DNA from: G965267605 sp965267605
GTDB lineage: Bacteria; Bacteroidota; Bacteroidia; Flavobacteriales_E; Vicingaceae
NCBI GenBank assembly: GCA_965267605.1
Contig: OZ254088.1
Location: 930,001-994,000, forward strand
Direction: 5' to 3'
Length of the DNA: 64,000 nucleotides
Made by a program: the position numbers and the translations under genes
Notes under the pieces: model-generated
Databases searched by the model: none
What the model was told of the DNA's origin: nothing
The model's input: the letters and a program-made list of their open reading frames with translations, nothing else
Shown: positions 6,753 through 15,631 of the stretch, piece by piece
Position numbering within the stretch: position 1 is the first letter of the stretch
Layout: every line of letters begins with the position of its first letter

Positions 6753-9718
6753 GATCCAATGAGAACAAATGCTCCCCAAAAGTAAGGTTCTTTGAACTTG
6801 CTTTTTACAGCTTGTTGTGCAGCGGTAAAAGAAGCTTGTTTATCACCGGTCTTCATGTACTCAGCGTAGAACTTGCTCATCAATTCCATTGTAGCCTCAT
6901 CACTTACCCACCAAAGACTCATGATCACGCTCTTTGCGCCTGCAACCTGGAAAGAGCGCTGGAGGCCATAAACACCTTCCCCTGCTTTGATATCTCCAAG
7001 GCCTGTTTCACAAGCACTGAGCACCACAAGTTCCGTCTCCTCCAAACTAAGGTTCATGGTCTCGTACGCAGTAAGAATACCGTTGTTGCTGGTAGAATGA
7101 TCTGCTTCCTGACCGAAGATGGTGGCTTCAGCATTCGCAAGCAACAATCCAGACCTGTGAAGTGGATTCGATTTCGCCTTGGAAGTTTCTATTCCGAATA
7201 CACGCTCGGACTTAACGTGGTCTACATCGGGGAAGAAGAATCCATGCGTGGCGATGTGAAGTATCTTTGTCTCGGAAGATTTCACGTTTCCTTCTGAAGC
7301 GTTACCTCCCAGGAATACAGTTGTGCTGAACTTATTCTTCTTTAGCAGACCGTCAATGAACTCCACTTCGGTTTTCGTTCCAGGCAACGGATCAATGGCT
7401 TTGTTGTTGCCGTAATCTGGAAAGCCTATGAGTGTAGCTGTTTTCTTGCTGGCTGCCGGACGAATGTTCTTCACCGTATTCAAGTCCTTGGCATTGGAAA
7501 GAAGAACAAAGTTGTGGCGATCGATCATGTAAGTGTCGCCATCCTTCAAAGTGTTGAGACTGATCACGTTGTATACCCCATCAAGGGATACGTAAATCTT
7601 CTTCTTTTTGCCAACAACCTCCTCAAAGGGTCCCCAGAAATTAGCGAACGCATTCGGGTCGTCTTTGTAGTTGGTCATTGCAGTTCGGTAAGCCTTGATG
7701 TGCTTGGACTCGAGGTCCGCACCATTTTTTAGCAGAACGAGCTTAGGCTCACTAATCTCTTTGGTTAAGATTAGTCCTGCGTAGTAAACTTCCTCTGAGA
7801 AGGTAACATTGAATCTTCTAAACTGAACGATCTCTACAAGCGCTTCATCATCTTCAAGTAATTTATGAAGCGACTTGTAGGAGATTTGCTCACCCTGCAG
7901 GGAAGAGTTGAACATAGCTGACTCTTCGATCAACTGCTTCTCCAACGCGTTTGTAGCCTTCTCAAGTGAATCAACATTGATGTTTTCTTCTTCAATTTCC
8001 TTTCTGGTGAGCGTGTATACCCTTGCCAACTCTTCCTTTTGATTGAGCCACATCGTGTATTTCACGATCAGATCCGAACTACCGCTGTTCAGAATAGAAT
8101 TCCGCACTTTGCTAGTGCTGTTGAGGAGCAGCGCCTTTGTTTTGATCTGGTTGTTGTACATCATGTGCAACAATTCTGGATCCTTCGTGTAGTTCTCCAC
8201 CGCAAATGAGTAGAACTTCTGAAGTCTGGGTTGCAGCTTGTCCCAGAACTTGGCTTTCTCTGCCTCACTCATCGGAGCGAAGTATGTATCGATGTAACCC
8301 AGTGTTTTAATGATAACCTCCTTGAGGTGCTTACTCGCTTCAGTGGTGTTGCCATGTTGCCACTCCAGAAGACCCAACGACTCTTTAGCTTTCAGGTAAT
8401 CCTGGTGATTCTCTCCCAGCAGTTCTTTGCGCACCATGACAGCTTCATCCAGGTATTTCTTGGCTTCATCGTAATTGTTCCTGACGCGGTGATAGTTACC
8501 CAGGTCCAGAACAGTGGAGGCGTATGCCGGGTGGTATTTTCCATACTCCTTTTCATAAATGTTTACTGCTTTTGTCAGCAGCTTCACCACTTCCTCGTCT
8601 TCCAAACGCTGCTCCATGAGTACTGCGGCCTTGCCTCTGCATAGGTGCGCGTAATCAGGGTGGCGATCAGAAAGGCGACCGCGCTTGATTTTCATACACT
8701 TATCGTAGACGAACTTCGCCTCTTCAAGCCTCCCCGTTTCCTTGTACAGGATTGCAAGATTGATCTGGAACCGAATGTAGTTGTCGGATTTTTCGCGCAT
8801 TTCCTCTGCAGCAGCATCCAAACATTGGTTCAGAAGCTTCTCCGCATCCTTATAGCGTCCCAGAGTTTGGTAGAGCATCGCGAGGTTGTTAAGGGTAATA
8901 GCGTTGGGCACCTTGGACTTTTCACTCTTTTCAAGGTTGATCTTGTTCGCTTCTTTGATCAACTCTTCACTCTTATCGTAATTACCCAGGTCCTTCTGAA
9001 GTACTCCCATGTTATTCAGAGAGGCAGCATGTACCAGAGATTCTGGTTTACGCTTCTTTCTGATCTCAAGTGCTTCTGTGTTGAACTCGATGGCCTTTGT
9101 ATATCTACCCGAATTCTGAAACAACAACCCGAGGTTGCTTACTGCTAGCGCATAGCCTAATGAGCTGGTGCTATCAATCTTCTTGTAAAGCGCGATAGAC
9201 TGCTCGAATTTCTTTTGTGCCTGATCTACACTGCCTGAGGCGTATAGCATTTCACCTGAAAGATTTAGAGCAGAAGCTTTCTCGTAGTCATTTCGGTCTT
9301 TGACCATCAGGTTCATGAACATGCTTCGGTTACGCTGAAGTTTGCTCGTAGTCTCGTAAAACGCACTGTTATCGGAGAAAGAAATGGCATAGTTGAAATT
9401 TGACTGATCATATTTTCTACGCTCGTTCTCAACCTTCTGCTTCACGGAGGCCATGCTGGCCTTAAAGTCCATCTTGCCTTTATTCGTAATACCTTTCTTG
9501 GTATCGTCTTTTTTCTCTTCAGCTTTCTCTTTTCCTTTTTCCTCAACTTTTTCTTTGATCTTTCCCTCTTCCTTTTTCTCCTTCTTCTTGAATATACTTT
9601 CGGATCCTTCCTCAAGCTTGTTCTCTAGTTTCTTGATGAAACCTTGTCCGGATACAGGTGTCTGAATGATTAAAACCGCAAAGAATGCGATGATCGCTAT
9701 ATAAGAATGCCTGGTCAC
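6749..9718 (-). CDS. Exported TPR-CHAT protein (caspase-fold protease-like)
   Basis: 989 aa. An N-terminal signal peptide ends near VSGQG, followed by a very lysine/glutamate-rich stretch (residues 30-75). Residues about 140-470 hold tandem TPRs of about 42 aa (GYALAVSNLGLLFQNSGRYT, ASLNNMGVLQKDLGNYDKS). The C-terminal CHAT domain keeps the His-Cys pair of the caspase fold: HIATHG (His about 825) and LSACETG (Cys about 903), followed by GVYGLQRSFQVAGAKSVIMS and the terminal PYFWGAFVLIG. Known CHAT proteins include HetF and separase-like peptidases; substrates here are unknown. GTG start overlaps the maf stop (GTGA). A secreted CHAT protein in a tRNA/lipid operon is unexpected. Confidence 0.88.
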   Translation of the reverse strand: MTRHSYIAIIAFFAVLIIQTPVSGQGFIKKLENKLEEGSESIFKKKEKKEEGKIKEKVEEKGKEKAEEKKDDTKKGITNKGKMDFKASMASVKQKVENERRKYDQSNFNYAISFSDNSAFYETTSKLQRNRSMFMNLMVKDRNDYEKASALNLSGEMLYASGSVDQAQKKFEQSIALYKKIDSTSSLGYALAVSNLGLLFQNSGRYTKAIEFNTEALEIRKKRKPESLVHAASLNNMGVLQKDLGNYDKSEELIKEANKINLEKSEKSKVPNAITLNNLAMLYQTLGRYKDAEKLLNQCLDAAAEEMREKSDNYIRFQINLAILYKETGRLEEAKFVYDKCMKIKRGRLSDRHPDYAHLCRGKAAVLMEQRLEDEEVVKLLTKAVNIYEKEYGKYHPAYASTVLDLGNYHRVRNNYDEAKKYLDEAVMVRKELLGENHQDYLKAKESLGLLEWQHGNTTEASKHLKEVIIKTLGYIDTYFAPMSEAEKAKFWDKLQPRLQKFYSFAVENYTKDPELLHMMYNNQIKTKALLLNSTSKVRNSILNSGSSDLIVKYTMWLNQKEELARVYTLTRKEIEEENINVDSLEKATNALEKQLIEESAMFNSSLQGEQISYKSLHKLLEDDEALVEIVQFRRFNVTFSEEVYYAGLILTKEISEPKLVLLKNGADLESKHIKAYRTAMTNYKDDPNAFANFWGPFEEVVGKKKKIYVSLDGVYNVISLNTLKDGDTYMIDRHNFVLLSNAKDLNTVKNIRPAASKKTATLIGFPDYGNNKAIDPLPGTKTEVEFIDGLLKKNKFSTTVFLGGNASEGNVKSSETKILHIATHGFFFPDVDHVKSERVFGIETSKAKSNPLHRSGLLLANAEATIFGQEADHSTSNNGILTAYETMNLSLEETELVVLSACETGLGDIKAGEGVYGLQRSFQVAGAKSVIMSLWWVSDEATMELMSKFYAEYMKTGDKQASFTAAQQAVKSKFKEPYFWGAFVLIGS

Positions 9719-10305
9719 GAGAATTTGAATTCGTTCAGTTTTTGGTACATGAGATGCAAAGGTAAGCCCATCACATTAAAATATGAGCCTTGCATGTCTG
9801 CAACTGCTACATAGCCTAACCATTCCTGTACACCGTAGCTCCCGGCTTTGTCGAATGGCTCATACTTGGCAACGTAATATTCAATTTCCTCTGAGGTAAG
9901 TGGTTTGAATGTTACTTGTGTTTCATCTGTGAACACTTCCTGTTTGCCCTGGGCAGCAATGGCACAACCCGTGTAAACTGTATGGGTGTTTCCGGAAAGC
10001 TCTTTCAACATACGCTTGGCATCTTCTTCAGAGGTAGGCTTCTCAATAATCTTGCCATCCAGCACAACGATAGTGTCGCAGGTAATGACCATTAGATGCT
10101 GATCCTCTTGCAGCTCGTTTTGCCATGGGGCTAGTTTCGCTCGGGCTATATGCGCTGCCACATCACCGTGATGAAGTGATGCCGGATAACTTTCGTCAGT
10201 AGGCCTAACTTCAATTTCAAAGGGTATGTCCAATCCTTGCATCAGTTGCTGCCGCCTTGGTGAAGCGGATGACAGCACGATACGCATTGATCCTGTTTCT
10301 ATCAT
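9715..10305 (-). CDS. maf: Maf-type nucleoside triphosphate pyrophosphatase
   Basis: House-cleaning hydrolase of non-canonical or modified NTPs (dTTP/UTP-type family members). 196 aa. Signature LSSASPRRQQLMQ near the N terminus, PTDESYP, the VITCDTIVVLDG nucleotide-site strand with the conserved Asp, KPTSEEDAKRML and YEPFDKAGSYGVQEW. The specificity residues were not assigned. Its ATG overlaps the UbiA gene stop (ATGA) and its own TGA overlaps the CHAT start. Confidence 0.9.
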   Translation of the reverse strand: MIETGSMRIVLSSASPRRQQLMQGLDIPFEIEVRPTDESYPASLHHGDVAAHIARAKLAPWQNELQEDQHLMVITCDTIVVLDGKIIEKPTSEEDAKRMLKELSGNTHTVYTGCAIAAQGKQEVFTDETQVTFKPLTSEEIEYYVAKYEPFDKAGSYGVQEWLGYVAVADMQGSYFNVMGLPLHLMYQKLNEFKFS

Positions 10306-11279
10306 AACAAGTGGATAGCTGCAATGAGCGCCAGAAAGCCAATTCCTGTAACCATGATCAATTTCAGGAGCTTGGACACTTTGGTAAAATGTTGTTTCTC
10401 ATAAGCGAAGATCAACCTGCCCATGACGATTAGCAACGGCACTTCGATCAATACAACTGTGTAAATGAAAGTGATATAGTTTTCATGGTCGAAAAGCAGT
10501 TTGGCGATATAGGCCAAAAAGCCAATCAGGAGTATAGTAAAGCCACTGGCCACGATGGCAGCGGTTTTTAGTCCAAACCTAACAGCCAACGTCTTCACAT
10601 CATGCTCTGCGTCACCTTCCACATCTTCCGCATCTTTTACGATCTCACGAATGATGGTAATCATAAAGGAGATGATGGCATACGTAGCTGTGTATCTCAG
10701 CAGTTGCTCAAGTAGTTCAGCAAAGCTCTTCCCGCTGATCGCCAGGTTGTCAATGGTTTCCATATAATTCTTGCTCAAGTCTATGAGATCATATACACCA
10801 GCAACAATGGGAACCAATCCACAGCAAAGTGCCACAACAATGTTTCCAAGGAATCCCTGGAATTTGAATGTGGTTGAATAATAATAGAGCGCCCCTGCGG
10901 TAAGTATCTGAATGAACGCCAGATTCAGTGTGTCTATGGTGTAGGCGCAGGCTGCTCCCATGATCACTCCCGTAAAGGTGATGCCATAGTAAAGACTCAT
11001 GGCCTTTTCGGGCTCGATGTCAACGCCTACGATACGTTTTTCAGGACTGTTGATGGCATCAATGTCCATGTCAACATAGTTGTTGATGACGTATCCTCCT
11101 GCTGCAATCAACATGGTAGACAATACAAGTAACGCAAAGTAGTACCATGGCCAGGTAAATGGAATCTGGTATACATCAAGTAACGGGTAGAGGAGGAGAT
11201 ACCTCACGGCAATCATTGTTGCCGCAATGATCAATAGGTTCTTCCACCTTACCAATCTTAGTATTGTACTAACTGCCAT
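10302..11279 (-). CDS. UbiA-family prenyltransferase
   Basis: 325 aa integral membrane protein with about eight to nine TM helices. Two Asp-rich motifs bind Mg-prenyl diphosphate: NNYVDMDIDAINSPEKRIVG (NxxxDxxxD) and DAEDVEGDAEHDVKTLAVRFG-type loop. Bacteroidota homologues are often annotated as geranylgeranylglycerol-phosphate geranylgeranyltransferase-like, but the acceptor is not settled from sequence. The frame extends up to a TTG at 11315, but the ATG at 11279 opens at MAVSTILRLVRWKN and overlaps the KdsC-like stop by only 11 nt, so I prefer it. Confidence 0.87.
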   Translation of the reverse strand: MAVSTILRLVRWKNLLIIAATMIAVRYLLLYPLLDVYQIPFTWPWYYFALLVLSTMLIAAGGYVINNYVDMDIDAINSPEKRIVGVDIEPEKAMSLYYGITFTGVIMGAACAYTIDTLNLAFIQILTAGALYYYSTTFKFQGFLGNIVVALCCGLVPIVAGVYDLIDLSKNYMETIDNLAISGKSFAELLEQLLRYTATYAIISFMITIIREIVKDAEDVEGDAEHDVKTLAVRFGLKTAAIVASGFTILLIGFLAYIAKLLFDHENYITFIYTVVLIEVPLLIVMGRLIFAYEKQHFTKVSKLLKLIMVTGIGFLALIAAIHLL

Positions 11280-11775
11280 ACGTCCACTCGTTTTTAGCGC
11301 GAAGAACACGCTCAATTACCCATCGAACTGCGCCTTCACCACCTTTTCTATTCACTACCACATCCGCAACACGCTTAATGTCTACTGCTGCGTTAGACGG
11401 ACATACTTTAAAACCACAGAGGTTCATTGCCTCCAGGTCTGGTACATCATCGCCCATGTATAAGGTAGTAGCTAGGTCTATGTCCTGGGCTGTTGCCAGC
11501 TCCTTCAATTGTTCAGCTTTGTTTCTCACACCTGCAAAGACCAGCTTTACACCTAGTTTTTCAATGCGTTCGAGCGCGGGCACGGAGCTGCCTCCGGTAA
11601 TGATCGCAATACCAACGGAAGATCGTGCACACTCTTGAAGGGCAATGGCATCGCTACTATGCATCGTACGAATGGGCGCATCCTTATCGGTGAGACTAAC
11701 GGCCCCGTCCGCCAACACTCCATCAATATCAAGTACGATGAAGCGCGTATGATGGTATTGATCAGTGATGGTCAT
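11269..11775 (-). CDS. HAD-family phosphatase, KdsC-like
   Basis: 168 aa cap-less HAD phosphatase. Nucleophile motif VLDIDGVLADG with Asp16 and Asp18, motif II IITGGSS, and motif IV YMGDDVPDLEAM. Length and architecture match 3-deoxy-D-manno-octulosonate-8-phosphate phosphatase, which supplies Kdo for lipopolysaccharide. No other kds genes are in the window, so substrate assignment is by family only. It overlaps the DUF2520 gene by 14 nt upstream and ubiA by 11 nt downstream. Confidence 0.85.
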   Translation of the reverse strand: MTITDQYHHTRFIVLDIDGVLADGAVSLTDKDAPIRTMHSSDAIALQECARSSVGIAIITGGSSVPALERIEKLGVKLVFAGVRNKAEQLKELATAQDIDLATTLYMGDDVPDLEAMNLCGFKVCPSNAAVDIKRVADVVVNRKGGEGAVRWVIERVLRAKNEWTYGS

Positions 11776-12514
11776 GCTTCCGTTTGATCTCTTTGGTCAG
11801 TACCTCATAGATTTCCTTGTATTCAGGATGCTTGCTCAATAGGCTGAGGTGTTTTTCAATAGTCTTCATGTCACCTCTGGATGCAGGTCCCGTCTGGGCC
11901 TTGGTTGGTCCAATAGCCAGTGCCTTGTCTGTTGTTTCACGCATGAGTGGATAAAGGATCTCCGGATCAAGTCCGCCAGAGGATGCAAGATCGTAAGCGA
12001 TTTCCAACATCTGGTTGCCGAAATTATTCACGAATACGGCAGCAAGGTGAAATTTCAATCGCTGGTCGCTGTTGAGTGGTATAACTCCTGACGAGAATCC
12101 GGTGAGCTCGGCTAACTGCGTGTTCACGTGTTCGGTGTTTCCTTCAATACCTATTGGGAGTTGGGCAAGATCCACAACCTTATCAATGGAGAGAGTTTGC
12201 ATAGGGTAGAGGACTCCGTAAGACTCAAATTGACTGAGGATATCGATACTGGTAGCCCCCGAAGTGTGTAGCACCGTTGCGCTTTCAGGCGTGCCAGCTG
12301 CAATGGTTTCAATGGCATCATCTGGTGCGCAGATCAGTACGACATCCGCATTCGCTGTAATGTTGGGCTGGGCTGATAGATCAAACCGTTCAGATATTTC
12401 GTTCGCATCCTTCCTGGTAACAATGGTAACACGATGTCCAAGGGACGAAATTCCTTTGGATAGCCAGTAAGCTACATTGCCACTTCCGATGATATTGACA
12501 TTCATCGCGCTCAT
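11762..12514 (-). CDS. Rossmann-like and DUF2520 domain protein
   Basis: 250 aa. N-terminal NAD(P)-binding Rossmann motif INIIGSGNVAYWLSKGI and a C-terminal helical DUF2520 half (HLAAVFVNNFGNQMLEIAYD, LMRETTDKALAIGPTKAQTG). The layout resembles ProC and 6-phosphogluconate dehydrogenase folds, so an oxidoreductase is likely, but no substrate is known. Next to a KdsC-like gene, as is common in Bacteroidota. Overlaps the methyltransferase gene upstream by 4 nt. Confidence 0.85.
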   Translation of the reverse strand: MSAMNVNIIGSGNVAYWLSKGISSLGHRVTIVTRKDANEISERFDLSAQPNITANADVVLICAPDDAIETIAAGTPESATVLHTSGATSIDILSQFESYGVLYPMQTLSIDKVVDLAQLPIGIEGNTEHVNTQLAELTGFSSGVIPLNSDQRLKFHLAAVFVNNFGNQMLEIAYDLASSGGLDPEILYPLMRETTDKALAIGPTKAQTGPASRGDMKTIEKHLSLLSKHPEYKEIYEVLTKEIKRKHDHH

Positions 12515-13677
12515 TCAATCTCGAGGACAAGCCCTTTTAAGTATTCACCTTCCGGGTGATGGATGTTTACAGGGTGATCGGCTGGTTGGGAAAGATGATG
12601 CAATATTCTCCCGTTTTTACCTGCCGCAATAGCGGCTGATATTACGGTATTCTCAAACAAGGGCCGGTTGATCACACCACTGCAACTAAAGGTGAACAGA
12701 AGTCCTCCGGGATTGAGTTTACCCATTGCAATGGCATTAAGTCTTTTGTATCCCTGAACAGCTCTGTGTTTTGCCTGTAGGCTTTTGGCATAAGCCGGAG
12801 GGTCGAGAACAATGATGTCGAAGGTTTCCTCCAATCCCTTGAAGTATTCCATGGTATCCATTACCACGCAATGATCTGTGCTCATGCCGTTGAGTGAAAG
12901 GTTCTCTTCGCACAGTGCAATGGCTCCGGAAGAACTGTCTACTGAAACCACTTCGCTGGCACCCCCTTTGTATGCAGCGACTGAGAATCCACCTGAGTAA
13001 CAGAAGGTATTCAACACACGCTTTCCTCCAGAGAGTTTACGTAGAAGATCTCTGTTATCCCGCTGATCCAGGAAGAATCCTGTTTTCTGACCCTCCTTCC
13101 AGTTGACAGAGAATTGCATTCCGTTCTCCAAGATATTGGCCCCATCAAGTTCATCTCCATGCACAGTGCCATCCGTTACAGTTCCAGTTTTTAAAGACTT
13201 GCTACTCTTATTGTAAACAGACTTCAGGTTGCTCCCCAGGGAATTGCCTAGTGCCTCTACAATTTGTGGAATGGATCGCTGCATCCCCATCGTGGACGTT
13301 TGGATCACTGCATGACCGTTGTACACGTCAATGATTAAACCTGGCAATCGGTCACCTTCCGCAAAACTGAGTCGAAAAGCATTCGTGTCTTGGTTGTTTA
13401 TGAATCCAAGCTGAGTGCGTACTTCATAAGCTCTTTGAATTCGTTCATTCCAGAATTGCTGATCGATGATCCCGCCTTCGAAGCTAAGTACACGGATGGC
13501 GATATTACCTCCAGCGTAATGTCCTGTGGCGAGGTATCGCCCCTTCTTACTGGTTACCTCTACGACATCACCTTCTTCAGGCTGAGCAGTATATCCCTTC
13601 ACTGCACCTGAGTATATCCAGGGATGCTGTCTGAGCACTGATTTGTCTTTTCCTGACTTGAGTTCTGCGGTAATCAC
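12511..13677 (-). CDS. Class I SAM-dependent rRNA methyltransferase, RlmI-like
   Basis: 388 aa. N-terminal PUA domain (about residues 1-75: KSVLRQHPWIYSGAV, GRYLATGHYAGG), a central RlmI-type domain (EGDRLPGLIIDVY), then a Rossmann methyltransferase domain with GQKTGFFLDQRDNR, VLNTFCYSGGFSVAAYKGGA and the catalytic-loop FDIIVLDPPAYAKS. RlmI methylates C1962 of 23S rRNA; target here is inferred from the family. First gene of the tightly overlapping part of the long operon, 38 bp after mpg. Confidence 0.9.
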   Translation of the reverse strand: MITAELKSGKDKSVLRQHPWIYSGAVKGYTAQPEEGDVVEVTSKKGRYLATGHYAGGNIAIRVLSFEGGIIDQQFWNERIQRAYEVRTQLGFINNQDTNAFRLSFAEGDRLPGLIIDVYNGHAVIQTSTMGMQRSIPQIVEALGNSLGSNLKSVYNKSSKSLKTGTVTDGTVHGDELDGANILENGMQFSVNWKEGQKTGFFLDQRDNRDLLRKLSGGKRVLNTFCYSGGFSVAAYKGGASEVVSVDSSSGAIALCEENLSLNGMSTDHCVVMDTMEYFKGLEETFDIIVLDPPAYAKSLQAKHRAVQGYKRLNAIAMGKLNPGGLLFTFSCSGVINRPLFENTVISAAIAAGKNGRILHHLSQPADHPVNIHHPEGEYLKGLVLEIE

Positions 13678-13715
13678 AATGTTAATTTGCTACAAAGAGA
13701 ATAAATCTGCTATAA

Positions 13716-14315
13716 CTACAATGCAAGACCCTCAATTAGGATACGGGCGTAAGTTTTTTCTATCCAGAATCGATAGGGTAGCATAGCATCCTCTTCTGCA
13801 TAATCAATCCCAATTCTTGGGCCTACCTGTACCTGTTTAGGGTCTATACTGGCGGATGGATCGGTTATCCAAATCTCCTGCCCTGTAAGGTATGTGAGGT
13901 CATGAGCTGTAGTTATTCCCAATCCCTGCGTTACTTTTCCTGGTCCGATGAGGTCATCCCAATGCTTGCGTCTTTGTTTTACAGTCTCGGTTCCTGAAAC
14001 CATTACTGCACCTCGTACGAGCACTGCCTTAGGATCGTCTTCATTGCCTACTACAACATTGAAGAGGTAATGAATCCCGTAACAGAGATACACGTATGCA
14101 TGACCTCCGGTGGTGTACATTGATGCTGTTCTGTTCGTTCTTCTATTGCCATAAGCATGACATGCTTTGTCAACCACACCATTGTAGGCTTCTGTTTCTG
14201 TGATCATGGCTGATACATGGGCTCCATCGATCTGTGTATGAAGTATTTTGCCCAGTAAGTCCTTCGCCAGGAAAACGACATCGGGATTCTGATAATATGC
14301 TTTGGACAGTACCAA
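13716..14315 (-). CDS. DNA-3-methyladenine glycosylase (Mpg/AAG family)
   Basis: Removes alkylated purines in base-excision repair. 199 aa. Family motifs: FLAKDLLGKIL, ITETEAYNGVVDKACHAYGN with the catalytic-site Glu, TGGHAYVYLCYGIHYLFNVV, and VLVRGAV. The C-terminal part holds GPGKVTQGLGI and GPRIGIDYA. The start codon is TTG (14313-14315); upstream in frame there is a TGA before any other start. Probably the first gene of, or just upstream of, the long minus-strand operon. Confidence 0.92.
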   Translation of the reverse strand: MVLSKAYYQNPDVVFLAKDLLGKILHTQIDGAHVSAMITETEAYNGVVDKACHAYGNRRTNRTASMYTTGGHAYVYLCYGIHYLFNVVVGNEDDPKAVLVRGAVMVSGTETVKQRRKHWDDLIGPGKVTQGLGITTAHDLTYLTGQEIWITDPSASIDPKQVQVGPRIGIDYAEEDAMLPYRFWIEKTYARILIEGLAL

Positions 14316-14331
14316 TATTTCCCTAATTTTA
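14301..14331 (+). promoter_or_regulatory. Promoter of the Ig-like lipoprotein gene
   Basis: TTTG at 14301-14304, a 19-nt spacer, then TAATTTTA at 14324-14331 (one mismatch to TAnnTTTG). Predicted start near 14335, about 19 nt before the ATG. It overlaps the 5' end of the divergent glycosylase gene. Confidence 0.45.
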
Positions 14332-14353
14332 GTTCAATCCTAAACCAGAATTT

Positions 14354-14995
14354 ATGAATATACGGAACCACAAATACCTAGTGATCTGGGTTGCAGCTGC
14401 TGGGATCGCGCTAGCTGGCTGTAAGAAGGATAAGACTCCTCCTGTTGTTACACTGAATGGTGATGCAAATATGATGGTAGCTATCAACGGAACGTTTACC
14501 GATCCGGGCGCAACTGCTATCGATGAAGAAGATGGGGACTTGACTTCTCAAATTGAAGTATCAGGAACAGTTACCACCAGCGCTGCTGGAAGTCACACGA
14601 TTACTTACACTGCAACTGATAAGAAAGGAAATGTAGGTACAGCTACAAGAACTGTAACGGTTGATTTCATGGCGGCTAACTACGCTGGTGACTTCACGGT
14701 TACGGATGATTGCCCGGCTACTTCACCGTTGGCGGATAATCAGACACTTGAAGAAACAAACGCAACAACCGTTACAATCAAGAATTTCCTTGATCTATTG
14801 GGTGGAGACGTGCCTTGTACTATTAGTGGACAGAATTTGACTGTTGTTGAAACTGTCATCGGTACACCTCCGGTTACCAGTACGGTTAATGGCTCCGGTT
14901 CGATCAGTGCTGATGGAAACACCATCACTATCAACTATAGCATTGAGAATGCGCTTGGAACAGATGTTTGTACTGCAACGTACGCAAGACAGTAA
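14354..14995 (+). CDS. Lipoprotein with DUF5011/Ig-like domain
   Basis: 213 aa. Signal peptide with lipobox LAGC (Cys about 23) followed by KKDK, so a surface or periplasmic lipoprotein. Residues about 28-102 are one Ig-like domain of the DUF5011 type: PPVVTLNGDANMMVAINGTF, DEEDGDLTSQIEVSGTV, GSHTITYTATDKKGNVGTAT. The C-terminal 110 residues are beta-rich with two further cysteines (DDCPAT, VPCTISG) and DVCTATYARQ at the end. Function unknown; adhesion or surface structure is the usual inference. Stand-alone gene with a strong terminator. Confidence 0.8.
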   Translation: MNIRNHKYLVIWVAAAGIALAGCKKDKTPPVVTLNGDANMMVAINGTFTDPGATAIDEEDGDLTSQIEVSGTVTTSAAGSHTITYTATDKKGNVGTATRTVTVDFMAANYAGDFTVTDDCPATSPLADNQTLEETNATTVTIKNFLDLLGGDVPCTISGQNLTVVETVIGTPPVTSTVNGSGSISADGNTITINYSIENALGTDVCTATYARQ

Positions 14996-15011
14996 GCAAA
15001 CTGCCATAAAT

Positions 15012-15042
15012 AAAAAAGGCGCTCGATTCGAGCGCCTTTTTT
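15012..15042. terminator. Bidirectional intrinsic terminator
   Basis: Stem GGCGCTC (15018-15024), loop GATTC, stem GAGCGCC (15030-15036), flanked by six A on the left and six T on the right. It serves the lipoprotein gene (+) and ndk (-), which converge here. Confidence 0.92.
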
Positions 15043-15057
15043 GTGTCTAAGTATTCC

Positions 15058-15477
15058 TTAGTAGATCTCGTAAGCACTGAAGTGGAATGCAGATTCAATG
15101 GTAGCGTTTTCATCGCTATCTGAACCGTGAACAGCATTCTTAGCTTTGCTTTCAGCAAAGATCTTCCTGATCGTACCTTCTTCAGCTTCTGCGGGATCGG
15201 TGGCTCCAATAAGTGCTCTGAAGTCCTCCACTGCATTGTCTTTTTCAAGGATAGCAGCAACGATAGGACCGCTACTCATGTATTCAACCAATTCCATATA
15301 GAAAGGTCTTTCCGCATGTACAGCGTAAAAAGCCTTTGCCTGATCAGCAGTCAGATGAGTATACTTCATCGCTCTGATTCTAAATCCTGCTTCATTGATC
15401 ATTCTCAAGATTCCACCGATGTTGTTGTTTACAACAGCATCTGGTTTGATCATCGTAAAAGTTCTGTTTCCAGCCAT
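15058..15477 (-). CDS. ndk: Nucleoside-diphosphate kinase
   Basis: Transfers the gamma phosphate between NTPs and NDPs through a phosphohistidine. 139 aa, normal length. TMIKPDAV near the start (Lys11), the catalytic His117 in NAVHGSDS, GATDPAEAEEGTIR, and the final FHFSAYEIY. Own promoter (15499-15506) and terminator, so probably monocistronic. Confidence 0.97.
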   Translation of the reverse strand: MAGNRTFTMIKPDAVVNNNIGGILRMINEAGFRIRAMKYTHLTADQAKAFYAVHAERPFYMELVEYMSSGPIVAAILEKDNAVEDFRALIGATDPAEAEEGTIRKIFAESKAKNAVHGSDSDENATIESAFHFSAYEIY

Positions 15478-15498
15478 TTTGCTTCTAGTTTAACGCGG

Positions 15499-15506
15499 CA
15501 AATGTA
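15499..15506 (-). promoter_or_regulatory. Promoter -7 box of ndk
   Basis: Perfect TACATTTG on the minus strand, ending 21 nt before the ATG. No clear TTG at the usual -33 distance, so the upstream element is weak. Confidence 0.5.
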
Positions 15507-15631
15507 GTGAAAAGAGGAAAGACCGCTTCGTTGAAAATGAAAAGAAGAAAGAGTAGATAATTCAGACGCTAACCTCTTTGTGCTTTCTTCTTTGGGTCTC
15601 AATGTAATCGAGATAGCCTTTCTACTTAAGA

